Positions 44,001 to 55,503 of a DNA stretch of 64,000 nt are shown here, piece by piece. The DNA is from Calonectria ilicicola. Lineage: Eukaryota; Ascomycota; Sordariomycetes; Hypocreales; Nectriaceae. The notes under the pieces were generated by a model. It was not told where the DNA came from. It made no database searches and saw nothing but the letters and a program-made list of their open reading frames with translations. Both the position numbers and the translations under genes were made by a program. Numbering within the stretch: the first letter of the stretch is position 1; every line of letters starts with the position of its first letter. Location: contig CP085832.1 in assembly GCA_020809705.1 (NCBI GenBank), forward strand, positions 1,860,001 to 1,924,000, read 5' to 3'.

Positions 44001-46953
44001 GACAAAGCCTGTCTGGGAGTTTGAGATGAGGAGAGGGACAAGAGAAGAAGGAAGAGCGGTAAGAAGAAGGCAAAGGCGAGCTCGCAAGCTTGTACTCCGA
44101 AAGAGCTCTCTCAAGGCCCCGGAGGTTTCAAGTGCCGAATGGGATTGGACAATGGCGATGCCACATGAGGACATACCCTCTCAATAGGGGATAGGTGGAG
44201 CACCTAACCAAGGTGCTCTGATACGCCGGCCACATGAAGTGTGCAGTCGATGTCTTCGGATTGCGGCTTGTGACCCGATAAGGGATGGCAAACGGGAACT
44301 AATCTGGAACATACACCAAGAGAAGCACCGAATACGTCGTGGGCGGCAGAGACGGGACACATCAAACCCCCGCGGAAAGACCCTTTGTTTTTGTAGTCCT
44401 GCCCATTACAAGTTACCGCCATCGGCAGCCATGCCCAGGCGATCGGGACAATAAGAGTCCTGCGACGGTGGATATGTGCTTTTTAGTTTTCCCCCTATTA
44501 CATGCGCTATATTAGGTGGCATCCCTGTGGGCGGGCGCCGTCAACGGATTACAGAACACACATTGATATAATAATAGAATACTTATGTGACAGAACGAAC
44601 CCACGCCGTGTGGGAAAGCAAAGCAGGATGCAGAGCAAGCTTTCAGGGATCTCCACGGGAACAAGAAACAGTCCTGCTATGGAGCAGTAGCGCGTTCATT
44701 GGGGCCGTCCGTATTGATGGTGCCCTGGTGGCTGAGCACGGGTTTGGAGGGGCAGCCTAGTAGGGATGATTGGGTGTCGAGCCAAAGCTTCAAACTCATT
44801 CGCTTCACGTTTGCACATTTCTTGTTTTTCTTATTTTATTTTATTTTATTTACTCCTACTTCCCCTTACCGCTACAGTGAGTGAGCGAGCGAGTGAGTGA
44901 ATGAATGAATGAATGTGGGCGTGTGGGCTGTGCATCACCAGGACACCGTGACAAGGTGAGAGAGCAAGTGGAGAGAATGGTGGAGAGAGGACGGGAGCGC
45001 CTACGTGTATCTTGCTTGGCTGTGCCTGCTTTGCCTTCAATGGGGTTAAAAGAAAAAAAAAAAAGACCACATGCTGTGGGTTTGCGCCGGCGCATGTAGA
45101 GTGTCGGACGACATGCTCTACCTGCGTGCTGCCCGACCCTAAGAAGACGGTCGTGGGGTCATCGAGGTGCATGGTGGCGATGCTGGTCATCATCAGGTAA
45201 GAAATGAAGCAATTCGGTATACGGCAACCGAGCCAGACTTGGCAGTGGTATCCGGTTACCTCTTACTACAGGAGCACTTGGCAGCTGGAACGGGGTGCTG
45301 GAATGCGGGTGGGATTGATTGACGGAGCCAAGACACCCCGGCGGCCGGGCGGGGGTGGGATCCATCTGGTAGGTATCGTCATTATTAGCGACGGATGTCC
45401 CATCATCATCACCACACGCACGCTCGGGCTGGCTTTGTTGCACTGTGATTCCCACATCATCTTTTTCTTTTTTTTTGCTTTCTTTTTTAGTGCCCTGACT
45501 CGGGGCTGGACAGCAAACGGGTGTGCCTGAACCGCAGTGCCGGGATGGCGGCAGTTCAGCCTTCAGCCATCGGGGATCACCATTGATGCAGTGGCGGGCT
45601 GCGGTTACGAGAGCACCAGCCAGACTCGCGGCGATGCCAAAGCCTAAGGCAAATGCGATCTGCGCCCCCAAGCCCATTGTGCCCAGAAGCTCGCGGCTCC
45701 ACGGGGCCGTCTCCTCATAAAAAGCTCGACGGCGGGGAAAAATGACGTTAGTGAATGGCGGTAGTCGACGCTGTGATCTTTGGGGGGACGCGGCGGGAAG
45801 CGTTTAGTTATCCGTAACTCTGCCTAGGTCATTGCGTAGTGCGAGATTGTTTTTTTTTTTCCTGCTCCTCCTCTGCTGGTGCTGGCAGTCAGTCAGTGGA
45901 CGGAAATCATCTCAGGCCGAGGCCAAGGCTGGGCCAAGCCAGGCCAAGTGCCCGGCGTGCCGAGAACAGCAGCAGTTCAGGGAGGGCGTGGTGCCAAGGC
46001 GACACGCAACAGGCGCTGGGCAATAACGACAGGTGCCCCTGTGCATCGCTGTCTCGCTGTCGCTGTCTCGAGCAACCCAGGAAGCCTTCCCCGGCGGCCC
46101 CTGTGCGGTCCCTCCCCCTGTGCTTGGTAGATTGTGCCCCCAAAGTGCCCTGAAAGGGCTCCCTGACAGGTTTTTTTCCCGCTGAGCAAAGAAAAAAAAC
46201 TGGGATCCTGGACAACGGGCCAACCTTCGCTCCCCTGACTGCCACACACACCCCTACCCCCCCAAGCGCCTCATTTTCCAACTAAAGAACAGAAGCGTCC
46301 CCAATTTTAGTACGTACTGGGCCAGTACACGGAGTGCTGCGGCCCCCGTCATTTTTCCCGGGCCTCGCCCAGCCTCACCTCCCTCACCAGCGACCTTTCG
46401 CCCATCCATCATCTTCATCAACCACCACCACCTCGCCGGCGTTTCAATCCCACCCGACGTCACTCGCTTCCCTCTCCGCGCTGCACTTGATCATATCCTT
46501 CAAGCCGACAGCGCCCTCTTCCTCTTTCTCCCAGTTGAGGCCCTTCTCCCCCCCGAATCCCGCCCCCCCTCTCTTGATCCTCACCAGCCTCCGACGCGAC
46601 CGTCCCTGCTTAGCTCCGCCCAATTGGTTGACCCGCCAAGACTCCCTGCTACGCTGGTCCAGCAGGGCCCTCGCCCAATTTCCCTCTCGACTTGGTCATT
46701 CAACCACCATCAAGAGGCCTCAACGCCGGACAACTCGAGAAAACACAAACGGAGAGCAATCGTCGATTTCGGAAGATCCGGTCCTGCATCTTTTTCGTCG
46801 GCCTCTGCTCCAAAAGCATTCCCGCAAGGGCACTTGCACGACCAGCCCCGAACAAAAACATCGCTTCACTGAGTAGCATCTAGTCGTCTCTGCCGCTTGC
46901 TGGTTCCCCGGCCTCCAGCCAGCCACCTTTTCCTTTCCCGTCCTCTCCTCGAG
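41075..46953. other. Large gene-free region between DHH1 and MSS4
   Basis: About 5.9 kb without a supportable gene. It contains a CA-rich tract (43389-43424), a TTTTA array (44831-44852), a GTGA/GAGC/GAAT tetramer array (44876-44915) and several A or T runs. Open frames up to 182 codons (minus 43626-44174, minus 45159-45677, plus 46334-46876) overlap and lack motifs. From about 46350 to 46950 the plus strand is rich in C and T, the likely long leader and promoter of MSS4. Confidence 0.5.
44831..44915. repeat. Two adjacent microsatellites, (TTTTA)n and (GAGT/GAAT)n
   Basis: A TTTTA array (44831-44852) is followed 24 bp later by GTGAGTGAGCGAGCGAGTGA and then GAATGAATGAATGAAT (44876-44915). Both are non-coding. 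Confidence 0.8.
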
Positions 46954-49884
46954 ATGCCCTCGTTTCTCACCGACGACAACTCGAACCTGTTCTCGACCAA
47001 TCCGGACATTCTCAACCTCGACCCCACCAACCAGTTCGGCCTCGCAACCGCCAAGGAGAGGGTGAACGCGGGCTCCATCCGCCACGCCCGCTCTGACACC
47101 ATCAATGAGAGCTTCGACGAGAGTTCCATCTCCTCTACTCACGGCTCGGACGACTCCGAACCCACGCAGGCGCCTGTGAATGGCGACGGCACGCGGACTG
47201 CGAGTATGAGCTCCCTCACCAACGGCAAGACCGTCAACCCGGTGCCATCGCGCCAGGATGACAGGTCCCATCACAACAAGCCTCTCCCCAACGGCCCCGG
47301 CTTCGTTAACGGCACCTTCACCGTCCCCGACCGTACAGCTCCTCCCCCTCCGAAGCACCCTGGCAACGGCAACGGCAACACCGTCCCCCTGAGCCCATCA
47401 TACTCTCGGGATTATGACATTGCCTCGAAACCACTTCCATCATGCCCTCAGTCATATGACATGCCCCCAGACAGACCTCCACCCAAGACTCCCGAGAGAG
47501 CTCCCAACACCAGCTTTGATGGCATGATGAGCCACGATGCCACCACTCCCGATCCCGCACAGTTCCAATCACAGCCAAACACAACAGTTCACCGGTTGTC
47601 TTCCCCGCCCATATACTCCAGTAACACGAACGCATCATCCACGAGTCACCTACAACCCGCGGCCCCGTCACTCAAGCAGCGAAACACCCTCGAAGTGCCG
47701 AGGCTGACCCCAGGTCGTGCTTCCAGGGATGGCATGGATTCAGCCCAAGCCAGCGGTCGCTTTTCTCCCACTTCGGCCAACCCAACAGGACGAAGAGCTT
47801 CCACAAGCCTAGCCAGGAGACCTACCAAATCGATGCAGTCAGATGGTCCTCGTGATGAAATTGTCCCCGACGAGGACGCTCAGAGATGGGCCGAGGCATA
47901 CCGTCAGAAGCGTGCCAGCAAGCGCAGACGGAAGGAAGAGGAAGACGACGATCGAGTTGTTGTGGGCACCATGGTTGACGAGAGTCATGCCAACTATGTT
48001 ACTGCCTACAACATGTTGACGGGTATCCGAGTCTCAGTGTCGAGAACCAACGCCAAGCTTGACCGGGAATTGACTGACGCCGACTTCGAAACTAAGCAAA
48101 AGTCTACGTTTGATATGTAAGTCCAATGTAGTATTTTTTTCAGATATGAGATGATGCTAACCCAAACAAGCGCCGGTAACGAGCTTATCCCCTCAGCCAA
48201 GTATGACTTCAAATTTAAGGACTATGCCCCATGGGTTTTCCGTCGCCTGCGAACCCTGTTCCGTCTTGACCCTGCCGACTATCTCATGTCCCTCACCGGC
48301 AAATACATTCTCTCAGAACTTGGCTCTCCCGGCAAGAGTGGTAGTTTCTTTTACTTTTCCAGAGATTACAAGTACATCATCAAGACGATTCATCACGCTG
48401 AGCACAAGTTCCTCCGCAAGATTCTGAAGGATTACTATGAGCACGTCAAGGAGAACCCCAACACTCTGCTGTCGCAGTTTTACGGTCTGCATCGTGTCAA
48501 GATGCCTTACGGCAAGAAGATTCACTTCGTCGTCATGAACAACCTGTTCCCACCACACCGTGACATCCACACAACTTTCGACTTGAAGGGCTCGACTATC
48601 GGTCGTGACTACAGGGAGGAAGATTTAGAGAAGAACCCTCGAGCAACACTGAAGGATCTCAACTGGTTAAGGCGGCAACGAAGCCTGGAGCTGGGTCTCC
48701 AAAAGAAGCGACTCTTCTTGGAGCAATTGCAGCGAGATGTGGTGCTCCTCAAGAAGCTTCGTATCATGGATTACTCACTTCTCGTTGGTATTCATGATGT
48801 CTCACGAGGGAACGAGGATAACCTTCGTGACAAGACTTTGCAGGTGTTCAACCCGGGCGGTGAAAAGTCGCCCGACGATGATCCCCAGTCTGTCCTCCTC
48901 CGCACACCTTCAAAACTCGAGAATGCTCGCAAGGCTAGGGAGCTAAGACAGATGGTCCGACAGGAGCGACCTGTACCTATCGGTCAGTCATCATTAAGCA
49001 AGATGCCAGATGAGCTTGAGGAGGGTCACAGCCGCTCTGGCTTCATCTTCAACCAGGACGACGGTGGTTTCAGGGCCACACACGAAGATGACAGCCCTGC
49101 CGACGAAATCTACTACCTCGGTGTCATCGACTGCCTGACTCACGTAAGTTTTATATATGCAAATACCCTCTGAGCCAATGCTAATTACGTAAAACAGTAC
49201 GGAATGATCAAGAAGATTGAGCACTTCTGGAAGGGTCTGTCGAGCGACAAGTCGAAGATCTCGGCTCTGCCCCCCGACCAGTACGGTGACCGCTTCTTCC
49301 ACTTCATCACAGGCGTCACCAAGTCTTCCGAGGAGGCTCACCGAGAGGCTGCTCAGAGGGACCAGGAGATGATGGAGGCCGAAAGCTCGAACAACCAGCG
49401 CGTATCCAGTTGGAACTCGCGCCGCAAGTCAAACCATGCCATCCCACCCATGCCATCTCATCTACCCCCCGCGCCCCCGGCCATGCCATCAGACGCTCGG
49501 GAGATGGTTCAAAGGGCTTCTCAGGATGCCGAGGCTGATCTCCAGGCTGAGAAGAACATTCCCGACCGAACTCTGAGCGCCGCTCGTGATTCGATGCAAC
49601 GCGAGCACATCCTCCCTGTTGTGCAAGAAGGCCGAGACGAGACCGAGCTACAACCTCTGACTCCTCCCAAGGACTATGTCAACCTCCCGCCCACTCGCGC
49701 CCCTCCGCCCACGCCACCTCTGGCCCAGCAAATTAAGCCTGAGAGCGCCGACAGCGGATACGCAGTCACTAGCAATGGCCACGGAGAACATGGCAAGAGG
49801 AGCATTGACAGCTTCAACAAGAAGCTGCCGCCGCTCCCCAAGCAGGAAGAGACTGACGATAGCGGAGTGCGCATGGTGGCATAG
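46954..49884 (+). CDS. MSS4: Phosphatidylinositol-4-phosphate 5-kinase
   Basis: A 940-residue lipid kinase that makes PI(4,5)P2 at the plasma membrane and so supports actin organisation, wall integrity and endocytosis. Exons: 46954-48116, 48171-49143, 49198-49884; both introns are 54 bp. The N-terminal 350 residues are Ser/Pro-rich and low in complexity. The catalytic domain starts near ELIPSAKYDFKFKDYAPWVFRRLR and shows GSPGKSGSFFYFSRD (nucleotide-binding loop), FIIKTI-like YIIKTIHHAE with the ATP-binding lysine, FDLKGSTIGR, RIMDYSLLVGIHD (catalytic MDYSLLVG) and YYLGVIDCLTHYGMIKKIEHFWKGL, the activation-loop region that sets PI4P specificity. The C-terminal tail is Pro-rich. All landmarks are present in order. 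Confidence 0.95.
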
Positions 49885-50786
49885 GTGGCCACAATAATTA
49901 ACTCTTGCTTATTGAGAAAGGAGAGGCGCAAAAGGTCCAAGGACCATTCATTCATGATCAAAAACAAGCAAGCCCGTAAGGCTTGCACGAGAGACATGGA
50001 CACATCAGCAACCAACATGATGCATTAGAAGGCGAGACACGGCGGTACTCATTTTCTTTTCCTTTGTGGAGTCTTTACTCTTTTCTCGTTCAATTCTTTT
50101 TATTCTCTCTATTTTTGACATATTACGTCCACGACAGAAGCACTTTGTTTTTTTCCTATGTCTAGTGGATGAGAAGTCGAGAAAGGGGGATGACAGCCCA
50201 AAGGTTGGAAGGAGAAACCACAAGTGCTCACCCAGAGAGCAATAACACAAGGGGAGGTGAGGAGGGGAGGGCTAGAGAGAAGTGTGCAAATATGGCTGTT
50301 TTTTTGTTAACAAAAGAAGACATGGATGATACCACCACAGCATCGAGCATGCTTATTATTACAGTTTGTTTTTCTCTTTTTTTTCATCTTTTACACTTTT
50401 TCTTCTTCTTCTTTTATTACACCCCACGGTGATTTGGGGTCTTTTTACCGTCTTGTTTCTTCTTCGCTCCTTTCTCAACTCTCGTCTCTTCTTTTTCAGG
50501 TCGCACTTAGTTGGGTTTTGGGGCAGGCTAGGTAGTAGGGATAGATACGGTAGGATAAAGAGTCGCGCTTTGTTCATCATCTTCGAGGACTGCCGTGAGA
50601 GGATGTGATTTAATAGCCGTGCAGTATATGAGGGGTGGTTTCGTTATCTAGTGACATGTGTATGAGTGTGATGTACATAGTATTATAATACATTTTTTTT
50701 CCTAGTGGAACTTGTTTTTGTGCCAAGTTGGTTGGTTCCTTTTGCATTGATCTCTTGCTTTCGTTTTCTTTTTTTTTTAAACTTGT
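49885..50786. other. Intergenic region between convergent MSS4 and COA6
   Basis: 3' regions of two converging genes, with T-rich tracts on the plus strand (about 50375-50420, 50690-50700). No gene seen. Confidence 0.6.
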
Positions 50787-51191
50787 TTACCTGCCCTTCT
50801 TCCTGTCGAGCATGTCCTGAATATCCTCCCTGCCCTTGCCCTTCTCGCCAATGCCGCCCTCTGGGGCAAAGGTGGAGGTCACAGTCATCTCTTGGGCACC
50901 CTGGGCGCGCAGCTCTTCGAGGCGCTTGCGCTTGGCGAGGTCGGCAACGCGCCACTGCTTAAAGTACTTGACCCAGGCGGCTGAGCAGTCGCGCTCAAAG
51001 TCGGCCGTGAACTGGGGGCAGGCCTTCTTGGCGGCGGCGGCGTCCTTGTTTGCGTCGATGATGTTGTTGGCGTCGAGGCAGGCGAAGTAAGCGTCGCGGG
51101 CGGCCCAGCACACGGTGCGCTCCTGGCGGTTAGGGATGGCGTCGCCGGAGCGGATGGCGTCGGCGCGGGTCTCGGAGGAGAAGGGCCACAT
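50787..51191 (-). CDS. COA6: Cytochrome c oxidase assembly factor COA6
   Basis: A 134-residue CHCH-type protein of the mitochondrial intermembrane space that helps deliver copper to the Cox2 CuA site. Single exon. It begins MWPFSS and has the twin-cysteine signature CX9C (C28-C38, in CWAARDAYFAC) and CX10C (C58-C69, in CPQFTADFERDC), exactly the uneven spacing that marks COA6. It continues with AAWVKYFKQWRVADLAKRKRLEEL, an amphipathic helix conserved in the family, and a variable tail. No cleavable presequence, as expected for a substrate of the Mia40 import route. It is divergent from SYS1. Confidence 0.93.
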   Translation of the reverse strand: MWPFSSETRADAIRSGDAIPNRQERTVCWAARDAYFACLDANNIIDANKDAAAAKKACPQFTADFERDCSAAWVKYFKQWRVADLAKRKRLEELRAQGAQEMTVTSTFAPEGGIGEKGKGREDIQDMLDRKKGR

Positions 51192-52031
51192 TGTGTGAAG
51201 GTCGGAGGGGGGGTTGAGGTCTTCGCGGGGTGTGTGTTGGTTGGTTGGTGGGAGGTGCTTAAAGCGAGGTGGTGTGGTTTTTTTTTTTTTGGAGTCCCAA
51301 AGTGAAGCAGAGGAGGGGTGGAAACAGCCAATTGCATGCGCCGGAAACGGATTGATATTCTAGATTAGATCGAATCACAAATAGCAATGGATCCGAAAGC
51401 GCTTGGAAGGGAGGGAAAGTCTAAGAGCAGTCGTGGTTGAAGCTCTTCCTAGCGGGGCGGATGTAGCGGGCGTCTTGAAGCTACTATCGGGTATGATGAC
51501 AAAGTGCAGTCGTCAAAGATGGCAGAATTGCGGGCGGTGAGGGCAAAAGCAGACACAAGCCACAGTAGTGGATCTCTACAACGCTGCACGCCATAATGGG
51601 AAAGGTGGCTAGTGCACCTACAAGGTGTCCTAGTTCAGCCTCGACGCGGCGTCACACTCCCTTATGCCAAAGCCCCCCAGTCGCCCCCAGGCAGTAGAAT
51701 TACTGGTTTCCAACTCCCATCATCCAGCCTCTTTTTGTCCTTGTGTTCTCGCAACACTGCATAATACGACTTTATTCGTCTCTGGAAACCGTTATTTTTT
51801 CTTACCGAGAGGTCCTTGATTCCTGTTTGCCAACGAAAAAGACCTCGGCCCTGCTCCTCGCTAGCTCGCCTCGAAACGTCCACACCCTTGGATCCGAACG
51901 CAGAGCAGCTTGCTACGGCGACGCAAAAAGCTCCCCACCCGCGAGACATGCCCTCCCTATAACGTCCGCCGTCGTCCACCTACTAGAACCAGACACGCCT
52001 GCACGTCGACGCTTCATTCACACATATTCCA
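51192..52031. promoter_or_regulatory. Divergent promoter region of COA6 and SYS1
   Basis: 840 bp between the two starts. It has an A/T run near 51280-51290 on the COA6 side. A minus frame at 51662-51979 has no features. No further gene seen. Confidence 0.45.
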
Positions 52032-52813
52032 ATGGCGCGACGTCGCAGACCTCCGCGCGCCGGCGCCCTGACAGAGCTGCCGCCCCTCAAGATCGCCGGG
52101 CAGATCGCGGCGCTGCAGGCATTATACTATGCGGCTTCGCTGGTGCTCCAGCTCTTCACGGCGCTGGTTGCCGGGACCGGGTTCAGCTTCAGCATGGTGT
52201 TTGGGTGGGAGGTGGTCCGCGGCGACACGACGCATGGGTGGTTGATGGCATTTGTGATGCTGCTGGATGGTGGCTTGTGCATGTGAGTATTTGCCAAAAA
52301 GGGATGCTCCTTTGAGTGGGTATACGGAGCGCAATTGCAGCTGCTTGCCCATCAAGAGTCCCAACCAAACCTGTGTTGTACCCTCCCAGTTTACTAACAA
52401 CATCCAGGTCTGTTGCCATTGTCGCCATCATCGCTCGCAGTAAACTCGTTCCCGACTTCGCCCTCACGATTCACTTCCTCCACCTCGTCATCGTCTCAGT
52501 ATACAGCGGCCACATCCCGCGCAATGCCATGTGGTGGGCAGCCATGCTTGTCTCGTCAGCTACCGCGGTCGGCCTGGGCATCTGGGGTTGCCGCTACCGC
52601 GAGCTCCAGCCCGTCTTCTTTGGCGGCCGTCGCATCCTAGGCGCCAACCCCACGGGTGCCACGAACCAAGCTGCCGACGGCGGCGAAAGCGGCGCCCACG
52701 CGGGTGAAGAAGGCGGCGACGAGGAGATGGGTTTCTCAAGGGGCCGCGGAAGAGGCCGAGGCAGAGATGGTGCAGGGGAATACGAGATGGCTCCGATGGC
52801 GCCGGCAAAGTAA
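52032..52813 (+). CDS. SYS1: Golgi membrane protein SYS1
   Basis: A 218-residue four-span membrane protein. In yeast and animals Sys1 recruits the GTPase Arl3/ARFRP1 to the late Golgi. Exons: 52032-52282 and 52408-52813, with a 125-bp intron (GTGAGT..CCAG) that splits the Met codon in GLCM-SVA. Hydrophobic segments: about 22-45 (IAALQALYYAASLVLQLFTALV), 68-95 (LMAFVMLLDGGLCMSVAIVAII), 103-121 with the family motif HFLHLVIVSVYSG, and 129-150 (WWAAMLVSSATAVGLGIWG), followed by CRYRELQPV. The C-terminal tail is Gly/Arg-rich (GRGRGRGRG), longer than in yeast but common in filamentous fungi. Confidence 0.93.
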
Positions 52814-53678
52814 AGACGCCTTGGCTGGAGGATATGGACGTGTTGGAATAGCGAGCATTACCGGGCGTTGGGGCGCTGTACTATTAACCCATGATTACTT
52901 ACCTACGCAACCTTATTCTTGGGCGTTGTCATGGCATGGCTACGGATATTATAGACGGGCGGGTCTGTGTTGTAATAGAATTCCGTGTTTTTACTATTGT
53001 ACAGTAGATGTAGTCAGAATTGAGCTTATGAAACTTATAAAGTCATATGAAGTTGTCTTTGTCAGTCTACATACATTGACCAGTCACTTGTGATTCCGTC
53101 ATGTCATGAACTACCAAATCCCACATCACCTACTCGCATCCATATACCTACCAATCAATGGCCACCGGTCGCACAAATTCACCCGCCCGTTGTCGGAATA
53201 CTACGTCGCACACCAAGTTTAATAACCTCTAGTGCCGGGTAGCACAATAGGAGCTTGTGTCAGGGCGGCCACTCGAATTCGCCGGCACGATCGCAGGCTC
53301 CAAGGTTTTAACCAATTTAGTTATAGATTAACAAAATAAGCGAGTTTCATCGTCTTTGAGCCCCAGTGTGCCTGCTCTGTAACACATAAGACCGACTTTC
53401 CCAGGCTTAGTGCCCAAGCCCAAGGAGCACCATATTGAAGTTGGTGCCACAAACCCCTTTATAAAGACTATACAAGTCATTGGCAACGCAGCCGGGGGGA
53501 ACCTCTCGACGGCTTCACAACACAACATATTGAGCTGGCCTTGTCTACCCTGTACGAATTCTTGGTGACTATACCTAAATTTGACAAACTGCTAACACTC
53601 TTATCAACTACTAGATTTTGGAGAATCTGATGATCTCAATCTTCCATCCTTATGTACCTACCTTCGCCCAAGCCTACT
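52814..53678. other. Intergenic region between SYS1 and the first 5S rRNA gene
   Basis: 3' region of SYS1, then moderately A+T-rich DNA. A minus frame at 53328-53528 has no features. TATGTA at 53651 lies 28 bp before the 5S start, where fungal 5S genes carry a TATA-like element. Confidence 0.5.
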
Positions 53679-53797
53679 ACATACGACCATAGCTCTCAGA
53701 AAATACGGGATCCCGTCCGCTCTCCTTTAGTCAAGCTGAGAAGCGGTGAATTAGTACTCGGGTCGGTGACGACCGGGGAATCCTCGCTGTTGTATGT
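53679..53797 (+). rRNA. 5S ribosomal RNA (copy 1)
   Basis: 119 bp beginning ACATACGACCATAG and ending CTGTTGTATGT, so the 5' and 3' ends pair to form helix I. It contains GGGATCCCGTCCGCTCTCC, the internal control region around AGTCAAGCTGAGAAGC and the GGTCGGTGACGACC hairpin, all typical of ascomycete 5S. It is followed at once by a run of eight T, the RNA polymerase III terminator, and has a TATGTA at -28. It differs from copy 2 at three positions (19, 48, 49); at 48-49 it has TT where copy 2 keeps the more usual CA of CCCATAG. 5S genes are dispersed singly in many filamentous ascomycetes. Confidence 0.93.
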
Positions 53798-54463
53798 TTT
53801 TTTTCCTTGATGAGAGGCTTGTTTTTTGGTTTATTTTTGGCTAGAAACGTTGCGGGTGCGAGTTGGCACTCAAGTGCACATGTTGAGTTTACTCCTTAGC
53901 GAACAAAGGTCAGTTAGTCCCCTACTCACTTCTAATTACTGTACTATTTTAGTGAATCAATTTTATATGCTATAGTGGGATACATATTATCAGGCACGTC
54001 AGCCGCCCCCTGTAGAGTCTAATCACAGGTAACTAGTCCCTATTACTCGGGCATGATCTTACAACCAATCTTCAAAACTAAAAGTTCTCAAATCCCATTT
54101 GAAACGAACACGGAGGAACGGAACCATCACACCACCATGATGCCTACTCAGTGTATTATTTGCCAACACTTCGGTTATTATCTTGATCCGGAAACACAGA
54201 GCATCTTTTTCTTGCGATTGGCTAGCATTTTGTGTTCTTCTTCACGAAGGCGTATCTATCGCGTCTCTAAATTATAACTGTCATGGTTATACATACTGGC
54301 GCAAGCCCAGGATTCAGTTTCTCCAATGCAAGCTCGAATTATGCAAAGCGTCCATAAGTACCTTGATGTGGAGGGGTTTGCATTCAATTATAAGACTAAA
54401 ATATTTTAGGGGCTGTGGTATATATGTTGAGTTGCATGGCATGTTAGAACCCCACCAAATCAG
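53798..54463. other. Intergenic region between 5S copy 1 and the membrane-protein gene
   Basis: A+T-rich DNA. A plus frame at 54183-54554 overlaps the well-supported minus gene and is a shadow. No other gene seen. Confidence 0.5.
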
Positions 54464-55503
54464 TCAGGATTCTAAGGCCGCATATGAAATCAGCATTTCA
54501 TCCTCTTTCGGAAACGATGTGCAGCTTTTTTTCGGAAAGCAATTCCCTCCGTAATTAGTTACATTGCTCATGTCTGACCTAAATGCAACATAATTGTAAT
54601 CCTCAACTCCGGTCTTCCTTATACTCAAGTAAGCTTCTAAGCACATATTCATAGAGTACGTCCAAATCTGGATGATATCGTCACCCACACAATTTACCCC
54701 ACATGTCAAGTTATATTTATAAGATCCGTAACGTTGTGAGACTCCCGCTATGGGATTGTTTTGCTTACAATCTAAAGCGAGAATGACATTTGTCGGCGCT
54801 ACATAATTATCAATGGTACCTGATGCTGTGCTGGAGCTTGAAGAACAAGATGATTGGGCAGTTTCCGCTGTGCTGGAAAGGAAATCCTTAGCAAAAAAAA
54901 CAGGGCTAGCAGCGCGTTTGACTGAGGCAATGGCTTACCAATGCTGGGCCAATTTGGCCCCAAGAACTCCACTAATCACCACAGCGAAAGTAGTGATGAC
55001 GGCGAGTAGCATCGCAAGAATCAATGTTGACTTTCGTAGACCAAATATAGCCTTTTCTCTAGGCTGGATAGGACTCTGGTCGGAACCTGGGAGGTCTGGA
55101 ATCATGGGGGTTGACTGAGAGTGATATGTTTGTTCATATGGAGATGTCAGGTGAGGGAAAAGCACTTCCGGAGGTTGGTTATCTGGAATAGCTTGAATTC
55201 CATCTTGTTCGTGTCGGGATAATCGTAGTGGTTCATCTTGGAATTCTCTTGTGGATTTTAAATTGCGGTTGGTGATTTCTCCAAAGCGTAGAGGCGAAGC
55301 CCAGGGACGTGGTACTGGATGGGGCGAATCCTGTATATGAAGTACGGCAATGAGGTAGCCCAGAGATTATGACATTTACAAAAAGACCAATTAAAAATGG
55401 CTTCAAACTTTGAAGAGTCCTTTTATTTTTAGTTTCGGGTTGTGGCGGGCTGAAGGCTGCTACGATAACATGTTATCTACTGCTCACCGATCCCGAATCG
55501 CAT
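54464..55503 (-). CDS. Single-pass membrane protein with PAN-like cysteine domain (fungal family)
   Basis: A two- or three-exon gene. The main upstream exon ends at 54939 and a 66-bp intron (54938..54873, GTAAGC..CCAG) joins it to the last exon (54872..54464) to give AKLAQHC-TAETAQ. Layout: Pro-rich cytoplasmic part (PVPRPWASPLRFGEI, LRLSRHEQDGIQAIPDNQ), SPIQPREKAIFGLRKST, one membrane helix (LILAMLLAVITTFAVVISGVL), a short Ser-rich linker, and an outer domain with YNLTCGVNCVGDDI, CLEAYL and GGNCFPKKSC. The outer part resembles the CG-D-D-...-C-...-NC pattern of PAN-like domains in many fungal membrane proteins. The 5' end is uncertain: a stop precedes the exon, and a 16-bp first exon (55503..55488, MRFGI) fits in phase through a 173-bp intron; otherwise translation starts at the Met of MIPDLPG. 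Function unknown. Confidence 0.65.

Noticed and set aside
45159..45677. 172-codon minus frame with a short hydrophobic start
   Set aside because: Hydrophobic N-terminus is brief, the rest is low-complexity and overlaps microsatellite-like DNA; no family or start context supports it.
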